Shown piece after piece: positions 1 through 7,063 of a stretch of DNA of 51,320 nucleotides (position 1 is its first letter; each line of letters starts with the position of its first letter). This DNA is from Mesorhizobium sp. LMG 17147 (GTDB lineage Bacteria > Pseudomonadota > Alphaproteobacteria > Rhizobiales > Rhizobiaceae), in NCBI RefSeq assembly GCF_024297145.1, contig NZ_JANCTC010000028.1, positions 1 to 51,320 of the forward strand. The letters are read 5' to 3'. Made by a program: the position numbers and the translations under genes. The notes beneath the pieces were generated by a model. The model was given only the letters and a program-made list of their open reading frames with translations. It had not been told where the DNA came from and did not search any database.

Positions 1-110
1 GAAACATCCTTCAGACCGCCGATGCAGCCAAAGTCCCCATCAGCCATCGCATCAAGAAATGCGCCTGGAACGACGACTATCTCATCAATGCCATCACTCA
101 TATGCGATAG
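1..110 (+). CDS. 3' end of an unidentified protein (partial)
   Basis: Frame 3 is open from the window edge to a TAG at 108-110 and encodes a 35-residue C-terminus ending in LINAITHMR. It lies on the same strand as, and about 195 bases before, the phage virion genes, so it is probably the last part of another phage structural or packaging gene. I do not recognise the family from this tail. The palindromic repeat at 116-258 starts immediately after its stop codon. Confidence 0.5.
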   Translation, partial: NILQTADAAKVPISHRIKKCAWNDDYLINAITHMR

Positions 111-115
111 CCCTG

Positions 116-258
116 CCCTCGAGGGGGAGATGTCGCCGAAGGCGACAGAGGGGGTCGGCACGTCCTGACGCGGCCTCCCATCGCGAATTGAAGGGGTTGG
201 CGCTCCACGCGAGACGACCCCCTCTGGCCTACCGGCCATCTCCCCCTCGAGGGGGGAG
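116..258. repeat. Palindromic intergenic repeat, rhizobial mosaic type
   Basis: The left arm (about 117-156) and right arm (about 214-257) are inverted copies of each other: GAGGGGGAGAT...AGAGGGGGTCG against CGACCCCCTCT...ATCTCCCCCTC. Each arm carries its own small hairpin, TCGCCgaaGGCGA on the left and GGCCtaccGGCC on the right, so the arms share ends but not centres. This layout is typical of dispersed intergenic elements in Mesorhizobium and relatives. It fills nearly all of the gap between two phage-like genes, which is unusual and suggests that the prophage is old. Confidence 0.75.
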
Positions 259-305
259 ATCACCTGCTCCGTCCTCCATCGCTTCCCCAACCAAGGAACC
301 CACCC

Positions 306-968
306 GTGACTCAAATCCCCCATGCCGAGCAACTCGGCAAGGCGCGGACGGCTGCCGATTTGGTAGCCATCATCGCCTTGCTCGACACTGCCCTCAACGA
401 TGCGATCGCCTGCAAGCAGGAGCTGCAACAGGCCGAGGATCGCGCGGTCTTCGGCGAGGGCGACCTGGCGGCGGTGCGTGCCGCATTAGACGACTGCAAC
501 GTTGAAATTGCGCTGATCGAGAAAACCATCGAGGCGGCCGACAAGCGCCGCGTCGGCGCCCCCCAGAACAAAGCCGGCGCCGATACGCGGGCGCCCGGTG
601 ACGAGGTCAGGATAAAGGCCGAGGCTCTCGGCGAGCGTTGGCAAATGGTCCACTGGCTGATCGAGCAATTACGGCGGCAGTTGTTCGAGGCGGATGCATT
701 GAAACGCGACATTGCCAGCGCCAACAGTCGGTTCGACGCCGCCGGCAAAGCCGATCTCAAGGTCAACATGACAATCATCCGCCGTGCTGCCACGACAGGA
801 CCGCGCGCCGCAGCTCCCGCTGGTCTCGGCGCGTCAGCGCTCCAGGCCGACAAGCAGCTATTGTCCCTCTTTAGCCCGGGCGGCGCGCTCGACCCTCGCC
901 CGGCGGTTGGGGCGCCGGTCGGAGGCGCGACAAGGAGATTTTCTGTCCGGGGCCGAAGCCGAGGCTGA
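306..968 (+). CDS. Phage-associated hypothetical protein, helical
   Basis: This 220-residue protein starts at a GTG with AAGGA about eight bases upstream (293-297). The first 150 residues are rich in Ala, Glu, Lys and Leu and look like long helices or coiled coil. The last 60 or so residues are low-complexity (Gly, Ala, Pro, Arg) and probably disordered. It ends two bases before the next gene, so the two are almost certainly co-transcribed. I do not recognise the family. Position just ahead of the internal virion proteins suggests a head or head-tail connector role, but that is inference only. Confidence 0.6.
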   Translation: MTQIPHAEQLGKARTAADLVAIIALLDTALNDAIACKQELQQAEDRAVFGEGDLAAVRAALDDCNVEIALIEKTIEAADKRRVGAPQNKAGADTRAPGDEVRIKAEALGERWQMVHWLIEQLRRQLFEADALKRDIASANSRFDAAGKADLKVNMTIIRRAATTGPRAAAPAGLGASALQADKQLLSLFSPGGALDPRPAVGAPVGGATRRFSVRGRSRG

Positions 969-970
969 CC

Positions 971-1462
971 ATGTGCACACTAGCTCTTATCGGTACGGCG
1001 CTTTCCGTCGGCGGCGCGCTGGCGGAAGGCCAGCAGTCCAAGCAGATGGCCGACTACCAGGCCAAGGCCTATGAACAGCAGGCGCGGGCCGACGCCCAAA
1101 GCTCGGCCTTCGAGCAGGGCCAGGAGCGCCACAAGCAGGATCTCCTCCAGGCGCAGGCGCGTGCCCAGGCCGGCACTTCCGGCGTCGCCATCGCAGGCTC
1201 GCCGACCGAGGTGCTGGCCGCCAATGCCAGGCAGGGCCAGCTCGACCTCAAGGCGATCCAGTACGGCTCGCAGCTGCGCCAGAACGGTCTCGCCACGCAA
1301 GCGGCGATCGCGCGCTTTTCCGGCAGGCAGGCGGTGGGCGCCTCGATCTTCAAGGCCGGCGGCAGCCTCGTGTCGGGCATCTCCGGCCTCTACGACCCGG
1401 CCAAGGCGGTGACGTTCGGCAGAACCGCCTTCCCGCCGGCGCCGGGCGGAGGCCTCTACTGA
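971..1462 (+). CDS. Phage internal virion protein, gp14-like
   Basis: This 163-residue protein opens with a hydrophobic Gly/Ala stretch (about residues 3-18). A long Gln/Ala/Lys-rich helical region follows (about 25-110) and then a second Gly/Ala-rich hydrophobic part (about 128-145). That layout, with a motif around GVAIAGSPTEVLAANA, resembles the small internal core protein family typified by T7 gp14, whose members are ejected into the cell envelope during infection by podoviruses. The stop codon overlaps the next start (TGATG at 1460-1464), indicating translational coupling to the next virion gene. The family call is by overall character and context, not by catalytic motifs. Confidence 0.6.
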   Translation: MCTLALIGTALSVGGALAEGQQSKQMADYQAKAYEQQARADAQSSAFEQGQERHKQDLLQAQARAQAGTSGVAIAGSPTEVLAANARQGQLDLKAIQYGSQLRQNGLATQAAIARFSGRQAVGASIFKAGGSLVSGISGLYDPAKAVTFGRTAFPPAPGGGLY

Positions 1463-2271
1463 TGGCCACCATCCCGCTCCAGCTTGCCCAGCGCCGGCTC
1501 GATACCGGCAATGTGGCCGCCTATCCCGACGGCTCGCCGGTGGGCGCCGCCATGCAAGGCTTTGGCGACGAGCTGTCGGCGATTGCCGAACGCTTCCGGC
1601 AGCAGAAGCAGCAGCAGGATGCGTTCGACGCCGACATTATCGGCCGCGAGCTGAACGCACGCATCGCCCACGCCGAGGCCGTGGCGGTGCAGACCGCGCC
1701 GACCGACGGCAGCGGCCTGCACGACTTCATGTATGGCCAGCTCGATCCGCGCAGCGACGGCGTCGTCAAGCCCGGCCTGTTCGACCAGATCTTCGACGAC
1801 ACCGTGGCGAAAGTGCCGGAGGGCGAACGCGCCAACTTCCTCGCGCAAAAGCAGGCGTTGCGGCTGGCCGGCTCGGCGCGCATGGCCGCGCAGCAGCACG
1901 CGCGGCGCCAGACCTACGAGCAGACCGAGTGGAACAAGGTCGAGCAAATCTATACCAGCTCGATCGCGCAAAGCGACCCGAACGACACAGAAACATTCGA
2001 GGCGATCAGGCAGAGCGGGCTCGACCTGATCGGCAAGATGGGCAACCCGCTTGCCCGGCAAGCGGCCGAGGCCGCCTGGCGCAGCAACACGGCCAAGGCG
2101 CTCGTCCAGGCGATGATCGCCCAAGATCCGAGGCGCGCTGCCGAGATGCTGGGTGGGGAGGCGGCGGACGCCCGCCTCGCCGATCTCACGCCTGACGAAA
2201 AGCAGGCGTTGGTCCGACACGCTCACGCAGCGGCGGTACGTGCGGCCGAGGTGCCGGCCGGTATCGAATAG
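1462..2271 (+). CDS. Phage internal virion or core protein, possibly truncated
   Basis: The product has 269 residues, is soluble, and is rich in Ala, Gln, Glu and Arg with long predicted helices. The start overlaps the previous stop. A repeated pattern of short helical segments (around LARQAAEAAWR and LTPDEKQALVRHAHAAAVRA) fits the N-terminal part of large internal core proteins. Such proteins usually exceed 500 residues and often carry a lytic transglycosylase domain. Here the frame stops abruptly at 2271 and is followed at once by genes on the opposite strand. I therefore suspect a 3' truncation at the edge of the accessory block, but cannot prove it without homologues. Confidence 0.55.
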   Translation: MATIPLQLAQRRLDTGNVAAYPDGSPVGAAMQGFGDELSAIAERFRQQKQQQDAFDADIIGRELNARIAHAEAVAVQTAPTDGSGLHDFMYGQLDPRSDGVVKPGLFDQIFDDTVAKVPEGERANFLAQKQALRLAGSARMAAQQHARRQTYEQTEWNKVEQIYTSSIAQSDPNDTETFEAIRQSGLDLIGKMGNPLARQAAEAAWRSNTAKALVQAMIAQDPRRAAEMLGGEAADARLADLTPDEKQALVRHAHAAAVRAAEVPAGIE

Positions 2272-2306
2272 TTTCCTCGAAGCCCAACCGCGCCTTTGGC
2301 TTCAGA

Positions 2307-2861
2307 TTAGCGCCAAGGGCCGTCTCCCCTCCGGTTAACTGGAGGCGGGTTGAAATTCCCAGTGTGCTCGTCAAAACCGCAGGAGTGGCATTTCCAATGA
2401 GTTCTTCCGTTGTACGTTCCGGTGTTGTGCAGCAGCGATTTGATGCCCTTGTTATAACAATTGGCACATATCTTATGAGGCGGTTCGCCGTTCTCCATAC
2501 CGCTCTTCAGGCGGTACATCAAAATACCGGGTGGCAGTTCTTCAAGCTGGTAACGCTGTTTCTCAGCTTCCCATGTTTCGAAGCGTCGCACTTGTGCTTC
2601 AAGCTCGCTTACGCTGCCGGCCAGCGTCGCATAAGCTGTCTGTGCTGTCATGATCCTGTCCTGCAAATCCATGACAGCGTTGTTCCGAATGTTCGCGGCG
2701 TCCATCTCCTTAAGAGCCTTCGCCAAATCGAACATGGTCTTAAAAGCGGCTATACCCGCAAAGACTTCACCCACCATCGCCTTACCCCAAGAATCGAAAG
2801 ATGAGGACCATACTTCTTTTTTCATACTTTTGGCAGTCGGCGTCCTTTGTTTAAGCGACAC
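2307..2861 (-). CDS. Zinc-ribbon protein with N-terminal helical region
   Basis: This 184-residue protein starts at a GTG; an internal ATG at residue 13 is an alternative, and neither has a strong ribosome site. Residues 25-105 form helices with a coiled-coil-like stretch around SELEAQVRRFETWEAEKQ. The C-terminal third contains two CxxC pairs, in ICANCYNKG and KCHSCGFD, forming a four-cysteine zinc ribbon. It probably binds nucleic acid or protein, but no enzyme motif is visible. It is convergent with the virion gene and lies 38 bases beyond the next minus-strand gene, also a zinc-ribbon protein. Base composition is visibly more AT-rich than the flanking phage genes, suggesting a separate origin. 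Confidence 0.7.
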   Translation of the reverse strand: MSLKQRTPTAKSMKKEVWSSSFDSWGKAMVGEVFAGIAAFKTMFDLAKALKEMDAANIRNNAVMDLQDRIMTAQTAYATLAGSVSELEAQVRRFETWEAEKQRYQLEELPPGILMYRLKSGMENGEPPHKICANCYNKGIKSLLHNTGTYNGRTHWKCHSCGFDEHTGNFNPPPVNRRGDGPWR

Positions 2862-2899
2862 CGACTCACCGGAAGATGATGAGGCTAGACAATCGGCAG

Positions 2900-3361
2900 C
2901 TAATTCCTTGGCAGGCTGTGTATCTCAAGCCGAACAGGGCCACCTCGATCGCAACTCGTGCAGAAGAGTGCCCTTTCCACGGTGCTGAACAGCGCATCCT
3001 TTCCGTATCGCCGGATGAGGCTCGCGGGCTTTACCTCGGCATGGTGCGAACAGTTTTTGCACCACGCCCGCAGCGAATGCCATTCGCGTAGATCGCAAAG
3101 GGAGGCATCGAGGCCGGCGTGGACGCTGCCGTCGACTATGGTCTGGGGCTCAACCTTCGTTTCGCCGGGCGTTATAATCTTTTCCATCACATGCCGGCCG
3201 TTGTAATGAATTAGCAGCATTCCCGGCCGCCGGCGGATTGCTGCCTGCCAGGCAGCTTGGCTGACCACCGAATCCGGCGACCGCCCGATGGTCTCGATCA
3301 GTCGTTTTTCATCGCGGTCCCAAACCTCGATCCGGAAATTGTCCTCTGCTGTTTTTGCCAT
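2900..3361 (-). CDS. Hypothetical protein with C-terminal zinc ribbon
   Basis: The 153-residue product has an alpha/beta N-terminal half around FRIEVWDRDEKRLIETIGRS. The second half contains CKNC and CTSC pairs that would form a zinc ribbon. A promoter-like pair (TTGACG, 17-base spacer, TTATTC) lies on the minus strand at 3451-3423, giving a leader of about 60 bases. The -35 sits inside the palindrome at 3447-3463. It probably forms an operon with the next zinc-ribbon gene at 2307-2861. Function is unknown; a DNA- or RNA-binding accessory role in the prophage is possible. Confidence 0.7.
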   Translation of the reverse strand: MAKTAEDNFRIEVWDRDEKRLIETIGRSPDSVVSQAAWQAAIRRRPGMLLIHYNGRHVMEKIITPGETKVEPQTIVDGSVHAGLDASLCDLREWHSLRAWCKNCSHHAEVKPASLIRRYGKDALFSTVERALFCTSCDRGGPVRLEIHSLPRN

Positions 3362-3422
3362 AGCTTCGCCGGCCAGCGCTTCTGGCGCCTCGCCACCGTT
3401 TCCTTCCTGCTGAGATGAAGAG

Positions 3423-3464
3423 GAATAAGGAATATTTTCCTCTCACGTCAAGAGGCTCTTGACT
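3423..3464. promoter_or_regulatory. Promoter with palindrome spanning two divergent -35 boxes
   Basis: The 17-base palindrome GTCAAGAGGCTCTTGAC occupies 3447-3463. Each half contains a -35-like TTGAC. Leftward, TTGACG (3451-3446), 17 bases and TTATTC (3428-3423) form a good promoter for the gene starting at 3361. Rightward, TTGACT (3459-3464) could serve the gene at 3695, but its -10 (near TTCACT at 3482) is poor and the leader would be long. A dimeric repressor bound here would block both directions. Confidence 0.5.
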
Positions 3465-3694
3465 CTATAGTTCTCTTTTTGTTCACTTTTGGCAAAGCGC
3501 GGGCTGAACTGGCGGCTCTGCTGCTTCTGGGGCAGGACAGCCTGACGGTGGCCTAGCTGACCCCACGCCCACGGCGATTGAGACAGTGACGACCTGAGAC
3601 CACTGTTGACTGCCGACATCGACAACGTCAGGCTTGTCGCGAAATATCGCCCACAGCAGAGAAGGACGGTCGCTGCGTGACAAGGTAGGCTAGC

Positions 3695-3916
3695 ATGGGA
3701 GATCAAGACATTATCCAAAATGCCTGGGCCGGCCTCAAACTGGTTCGCATGGCTATTGAACAGACGTGCCCCGCCGGAGTGCTGCCCAGCGAGGAGGCCG
3801 TCTTGCTGCTCTACGGGCCTGAGCCCGTCCATGAGGGCGAGGCCCTTGCAAAGGCAATCATCGAAACGGTCGAGAGGCTTAGCCGATGCCAGGATAGTGA
3901 GATAGCCGGCGAGTAG
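3695..3916 (+). CDS. Small hypothetical protein
   Basis: This 73-residue acidic protein (MGDQDIIQNAWAGLKLVRMA...) is likely all helical, with no signal peptide or membrane segment. The start has a weak upstream purine stretch. It is the only plus-strand gene in this accessory block and is convergent with the membrane protein gene at 3931-4149. A longer minus-strand frame (3443-4132) runs across it, but codon character favours this one. The function is not recognisable. Confidence 0.55.
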   Translation: MGDQDIIQNAWAGLKLVRMAIEQTCPAGVLPSEEAVLLLYGPEPVHEGEALAKAIIETVERLSRCQDSEIAGE

Positions 3917-3930
3917 CAGCGCGGCAGTGA

Positions 3931-4149
3931 TCACATCCGGTATCCGGCCGCCTCGAAAGCGAGCAGCACCAACAAGCAAGCCGCCAAGAGAGCAAACAAC
4001 GATCCGACGAAAACGACACGGTATGCAATCCTGCGACCCGTGCCGTCGCGCGTCACTGTCGGGTACACTTTCTGGGCAATGATGTTCGCGCCGACATTTA
4101 GTAGGACGATAAAAACAATCGCTGCGAGCCATCCGCTCCAGTTGTGCAT
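3931..4149 (-). CDS. Small membrane protein, two transmembrane segments
   Basis: The 72-residue protein has hydrophobic segments at about residues 6-25 and 46-68, separated by a short basic hydrophilic loop (KVYPTVTRDGTGRRIAYR). That topology fits an inner-membrane hairpin protein. It lies downstream of two other minus-strand small genes and probably shares their transcript. A role as a prophage-encoded membrane moron or holin-like protein is possible, but nothing in the sequence decides this. Confidence 0.6.
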   Translation of the reverse strand: MHNWSGWLAAIVFIVLLNVGANIIAQKVYPTVTRDGTGRRIAYRVVFVGSLFALLAACLLVLLAFEAAGYRM

Positions 4150-4177
4150 AAATTTGACCTCCCCCTAGCTCAAAACG

Positions 4178-4480
4178 TTAAAGTGCTTGGACTGAAGCCC
4201 ATGCCTGAACGATCGTGGCCGCAACCCCTATCCCGGTGAGGATCAAAGCGGCCACCGCAAGTCCCCGCTCGAAACCGGAGAACCGCTTTTCGGTCACGAG
4301 CTTGCTGCCATCCCAATAGAGCTCGTTTGTCTGGCGTCCGCGGCCAAGATTGTCGAAGAGGTCAAGGGGTAACCTGTGGACGTCGCGTGGCCAATACGAT
4401 GGGGTTTCCCATAATGCGGCAAACGACGTTCCCTTCGACTTCTCTCTGTCTGGAATATCCAAGTGGCTGCCCTCTCCCAT
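4178..4480 (-). CDS. Small protein with C-terminal membrane anchor
   Basis: This protein has 100 residues. Residues 1-70 are hydrophilic and rich in charged and aromatic residues. Residues 73-95 form one hydrophobic helix (GLAVAALILTGIGVAATIVQA), consistent with a tail-anchored membrane protein. It starts eight bases after the end of the upstream gene (4488-4757), so the two are likely co-transcribed. The family is not recognised. Confidence 0.6.
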   Translation of the reverse strand: MGEGSHLDIPDREKSKGTSFAALWETPSYWPRDVHRLPLDLFDNLGRGRQTNELYWDGSKLVTEKRFSGFERGLAVAALILTGIGVAATIVQAWASVQAL

Positions 4481-4487
4481 AAGGGTA

Positions 4488-4757
4488 TTACCCGTTTAAG
4501 TCGCGGGTCGACACCAGCAAGCGACGTTGATTTGTGCCGGCTCTATCGTAAACCTTATCCGCAGCCTCAATGATGTCGGCAAGCGCACTGTTGAATATCG
4601 AAAGAGTATCGCTGCCGCTCAGCCCCCGAGGATCAGCGTAATCCTCGAGGGCTTCCTGAGACACGGTGACGCTGACGATGCCGTTGCTGCTGTCGTACAT
4701 CAGAAATTCGATATCGCCACCCGACAGGTGGCCGTCGGTCTTTTGTGTGAGGCCCAT
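4488..4757 (-). CDS. Small DUF1488-like protein
   Basis: The 89-residue protein has a beta-rich N-terminal half (IEFLMYDSSNGIVSVTVSQEALEDY) followed by a helix in which a Phe-containing segment leads to an acidic helix (FNSALADIIEAADKVYD). That pattern resembles the DUF1488 family of small bacterial proteins of unknown role. The likeness is by eye and moderate. It is probably the first gene of the minus-strand group 3931-4757. The ligase gene at 4819-5703 lies upstream in the same direction. Confidence 0.6.
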   Translation of the reverse strand: MGLTQKTDGHLSGGDIEFLMYDSSNGIVSVTVSQEALEDYADPRGLSGSDTLSIFNSALADIIEAADKVYDRAGTNQRRLLVSTRDLNG

Positions 4758-4818
4758 GATTTCCTCTCCCTAGTGAGGTGAACAGCAAAGCACTACGAGT
4801 CGATGGACGCAACAAGGC

Positions 4819-5703
4819 TTACTCTTCGTCCCAGAAATCCTGCAGCGAAGCGTGGCGAAGGTCTTCCTCGCCCCTGAGATGTTTGACCCGAGCTTTGATC
4901 CCCGGCTTGACCCACTGCGTCGCCGGCCGCTTTGGCATGTTCTTTGGCGGTGGGCCGGCATGTTCCTGGACCCGCTTCCACAGCCGCTCGCGCATTTCGC
5001 GATTGACGCTGACGAAAGCGCTGCCGACATATTTTCGCGTGCCGGGCTCGCCCATCAGGGCAAAGGCCGGTTTCCCGAGCTCGCGTTCAACGCCGAGCAA
5101 TTCGTATTCGCCAATAGTGTAGCACTTGGTTTTCAGCCAGTTGGTAGTCGGGCCGCTGACATACTTGCTGTCTATTCGCTTCGAAATCATGCCCTCTAGG
5201 CCGGCCTTGTCTACCAAATGGTAGATCGCGTTTGCTTCGCCTGGCAGCGCCTCGCTGAACTGAATACGGCCACCGGCCTCTATCACGCCGGCGAGGATTT
5301 CGCGGCGCTCCTCCAAGGCCATCCCTCGAAGATCATGGCCGTTGAGGTGCAGGAGATCGAAGGCGACGAAGTAGAGATCATGCTGACGCCGGGTGATCGC
5401 CTTGCGCAACTCGGCAAAGTCCGACAGGCCCGTGTCATTGAGGACGATGATTTCACCGTCGATGATGGCGCTCTGGACGTCCATCTCTTTGGCTGCCGCA
5501 GCCAGGTCGCGGTATTTCGATGTCCAGTCTAGGCCATGCCGGGTGAAGATTCGCGCGCGGCCGGCGTCGATGATGATCTGGGAGCGGTAGCCGTCGAACT
5601 TGACCTCGTGACTCCATCCGGCGCCCTGGGGCGGCTTCGCTACCAGAGTAGGCATCATCGGAGGGATGAACTCTAGACCTCCGGTAGTCGGTCCCTTTAT
5701 CAC
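4819..5703 (-). CDS. ATP-dependent DNA ligase, LigD-ligase-domain type
   Basis: This 294-residue protein matches the stand-alone ligase domain of the bacterial end-joining ligase LigD. The N-terminus LEFIPPMMPTLVAKPP is typical. Motif I is KFDG with the adenylated lysine at about residue 35. Motif III is around DGEI, motif IV is EGMISKR, and motif V is WLKTK, followed by an OB-fold domain to the C-terminus. It seals nicks using ATP. No polymerase or phosphoesterase domain and no ku gene is visible in the window. It sits among prophage accessory genes on the minus strand, so it may be a phage or moron ligase rather than the host's main NHEJ enzyme. GTG start; an alternative ATG lies at residue 16. 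Confidence 0.88.
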   Translation of the reverse strand: MIKGPTTGGLEFIPPMMPTLVAKPPQGAGWSHEVKFDGYRSQIIIDAGRARIFTRHGLDWTSKYRDLAAAAKEMDVQSAIIDGEIIVLNDTGLSDFAELRKAITRRQHDLYFVAFDLLHLNGHDLRGMALEERREILAGVIEAGGRIQFSEALPGEANAIYHLVDKAGLEGMISKRIDSKYVSGPTTNWLKTKCYTIGEYELLGVERELGKPAFALMGEPGTRKYVGSAFVSVNREMRERLWKRVQEHAGPPPKNMPKRPATQWVKPGIKARVKHLRGEEDLRHASLQDFWDEE

Positions 5704-5769
5704 GACTAGGGTCTAGGTCTTGGTATCTCGTAACGCATCCCTCGAACGGGGGATGATCGTCAAAGGTAG

Positions 5770-5982
5770 TCACCCGTCGTCGGTAGCGACAAGCCGGTAG
5801 CGAAAGTGGTTGCGAATGTGATCGTTAAAGTAGCGGCCCTTGGCGAAGGCCGCTTTGAAGGCAGCATAGGTCTCCGGCGGTACGCCCTCAAACTCGTACC
5901 GTTTGCCACTGGCCACGAACCAAATCGAAAGGATTCTGTTCTCCGGATCGTATTCCGTCTTGCGTATCGACGTGGATGGCAT
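5770..5982 (-). CDS. KTSC domain protein
   Basis: The sequence MPSTSIRKTEYDPENRILSI with a later YEFEGVPPETYAAFKAA and a C-terminal HIRNHFRY is the classic layout of the KTSC domain (about 60-70 residues). The name comes from lysyl-tRNA synthetase C-termini where it was first noticed. KTSC proteins are common in phages and rhizobia and may bind nucleic acid; the exact role is unknown. I place the start at 5982 because the family begins with M-P-S-T/S. A frame open nine codons further upstream lacks family support. Confidence 0.8.
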   Translation of the reverse strand: MPSTSIRKTEYDPENRILSIWFVASGKRYEFEGVPPETYAAFKAAFAKGRYFNDHIRNHFRYRLVATDDG

Positions 5983-6047
5983 CACCGCGCTCGACCAAAA
6001 AGCTATCAATGGTCAAGAAGGCGGTCGCGTTCCCTAGATGCTCCTCG

Positions 6048-6320
6048 CTAAGTCTTCGGCGCGCCACAGCGTCCCTTGAGGACTGCAATTTCGGTTTCAT
6101 GGTCGCCGCCTGAAAGAGAAGAGACGGGTATGCCTATGAGAAATACGCCCAAGGCATCGCCGCTCGCAGCTTTGTTTTGCTGATTTGATATGACGGCCAA
6201 ACGCTCTCTGTCAGCCTGCGTGCAAGGGCCGGCATTCGGAACTCCTGCAATCTTGTCGGGGGGCGTGGCGCACCCTACCAAGCCGGCCAAAATCGAGACT
6301 AGAAAACCTAGTCGCTTCAT
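6048..6320 (-). CDS. Small lipoprotein
   Basis: The protein starts at 6320 (MKRLGFLVSILAGLVGCATPP), giving 90 residues. It has a basic N-region, a short hydrophobic core and the lipobox LVGC with the lipid-modified Cys at residue 17. The mature part contains two further Cys and a hydrophobic patch (GVFLIGIPVSSLSG). A purine-rich GGGGGTG sits before the start. A longer frame from 6359 is less likely because it would bury the signal peptide. It is a probable outer-membrane lipoprotein from the prophage accessory block; in other phages such proteins can exclude superinfecting phages, which is inference here. Confidence 0.7.
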   Translation of the reverse strand: MKRLGFLVSILAGLVGCATPPDKIAGVPNAGPCTQADRERLAVISNQQNKAASGDALGVFLIGIPVSSLSGGDHETEIAVLKGRCGAPKT

Positions 6321-6570
6321 AGTGCACCCCCCGTTATGCTTGCCCACCGGCAACATCAACTAGTGCAACATGACGCGCAAGCCCGCCGAGGACATCTTTT
6401 CCGAAGTTCGAGGAACGCATGCTGATTTTCTGCTTACCGCGGTCTGATTGTGGTCACGATGCTGGCTTATGGCCTGATAACCGTAGGGCGGTCCAGTCGG
6501 TGGTGCCTTCTGGATCGTCTCCCATTTCAGATGAAGGATTGACCTGTTGCGCACGGACTCTTTTTCGACC

Positions 6571-6921
6571 ATGGCAAGGATCGTTTTTCTGCTCACCTTG
6601 ACCGGCGTTCTCCTGCTCGCGCTTTCGCCGGTGCGCTTCCTGCAGGAGTTGGACCTGGGCTTCACCTTCCACCACGACAAGCTCAACCACGCCGCGGCAT
6701 TCGCGGTGCTGGCGGCGCTGGGAAGCCTCGGCTGGCCGGAACACAAGACGAGACTGGTCCTGCTCCTCGCCATCACCGGCGCGGCGATCGAGCTTCTTCA
6801 GGGCGCCCAACTGATCGCGCGCGATATGGATATCCTCGACTGGGTCGCCGACTGCGCCGGCATGGCCTGCGGACTGGCGGCAATGGGCGGCACAAGAAGG
6901 CTCATTGGCGGATTGCTGTAG
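6571..6921 (+). CDS. VanZ-like membrane protein
   Basis: The 116-residue protein has four hydrophobic segments (about residues 3-18, 37-51, 60-77 and 88-105). It carries the VanZ family landmarks: a conserved HDKLNH before the second helix, an ExxQ (ELLQ) at the end of the third, and DxxDWVADCAG before the fourth. VanZ-family proteins are poorly understood and are linked to envelope modification and glycopeptide resistance in Gram-positives. A purine-rich site is not obvious. It lies between the accessory block and the tail fibre gene, facing the same way as the tail gene and ended by the terminator at 7023. Confidence 0.75.
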   Translation: MARIVFLLTLTGVLLLALSPVRFLQELDLGFTFHHDKLNHAAAFAVLAALGSLGWPEHKTRLVLLLAITGAAIELLQGAQLIARDMDILDWVADCAGMACGLAAMGGTRRLIGGLL

Positions 6922-7022
6922 CCCGTTGCCGCTCTCTGTCCGGAAAATCGCCGGCTGCGCCGGATAGCGCGGTGTCCGGCGGCGTAGCTTAAGTCTCCCA
7001 CCGACAGCACTAAACCCCTTCC

Positions 7023-7048
7023 AGCCTCGCTTATGCGGGGCTTTTTTT
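7023..7048 (+). terminator. Rho-independent terminator
   Basis: AGCCTCGC (7023-7030), loop TTAT, GCGGGGCT (7035-7042) form an eight-pair stem with one G-T pair, followed by seven T. It would end the VanZ-like transcript. The tail fibre start lies just downstream, so the T-run overlaps the first possible ATG of that gene and helps decide its true start. Confidence 0.8.
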
Positions 7049-7063
7049 ATGGAGCAAGCCCTC

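Noticed and set aside
3443..4132. A 229-codon minus-strand frame across several small genes
   Set aside because: It runs antisense to the 3695 gene and through the 3931 gene in another phase. The product is rich in Ser, Arg and Cys with no family character, so it is a shadow.
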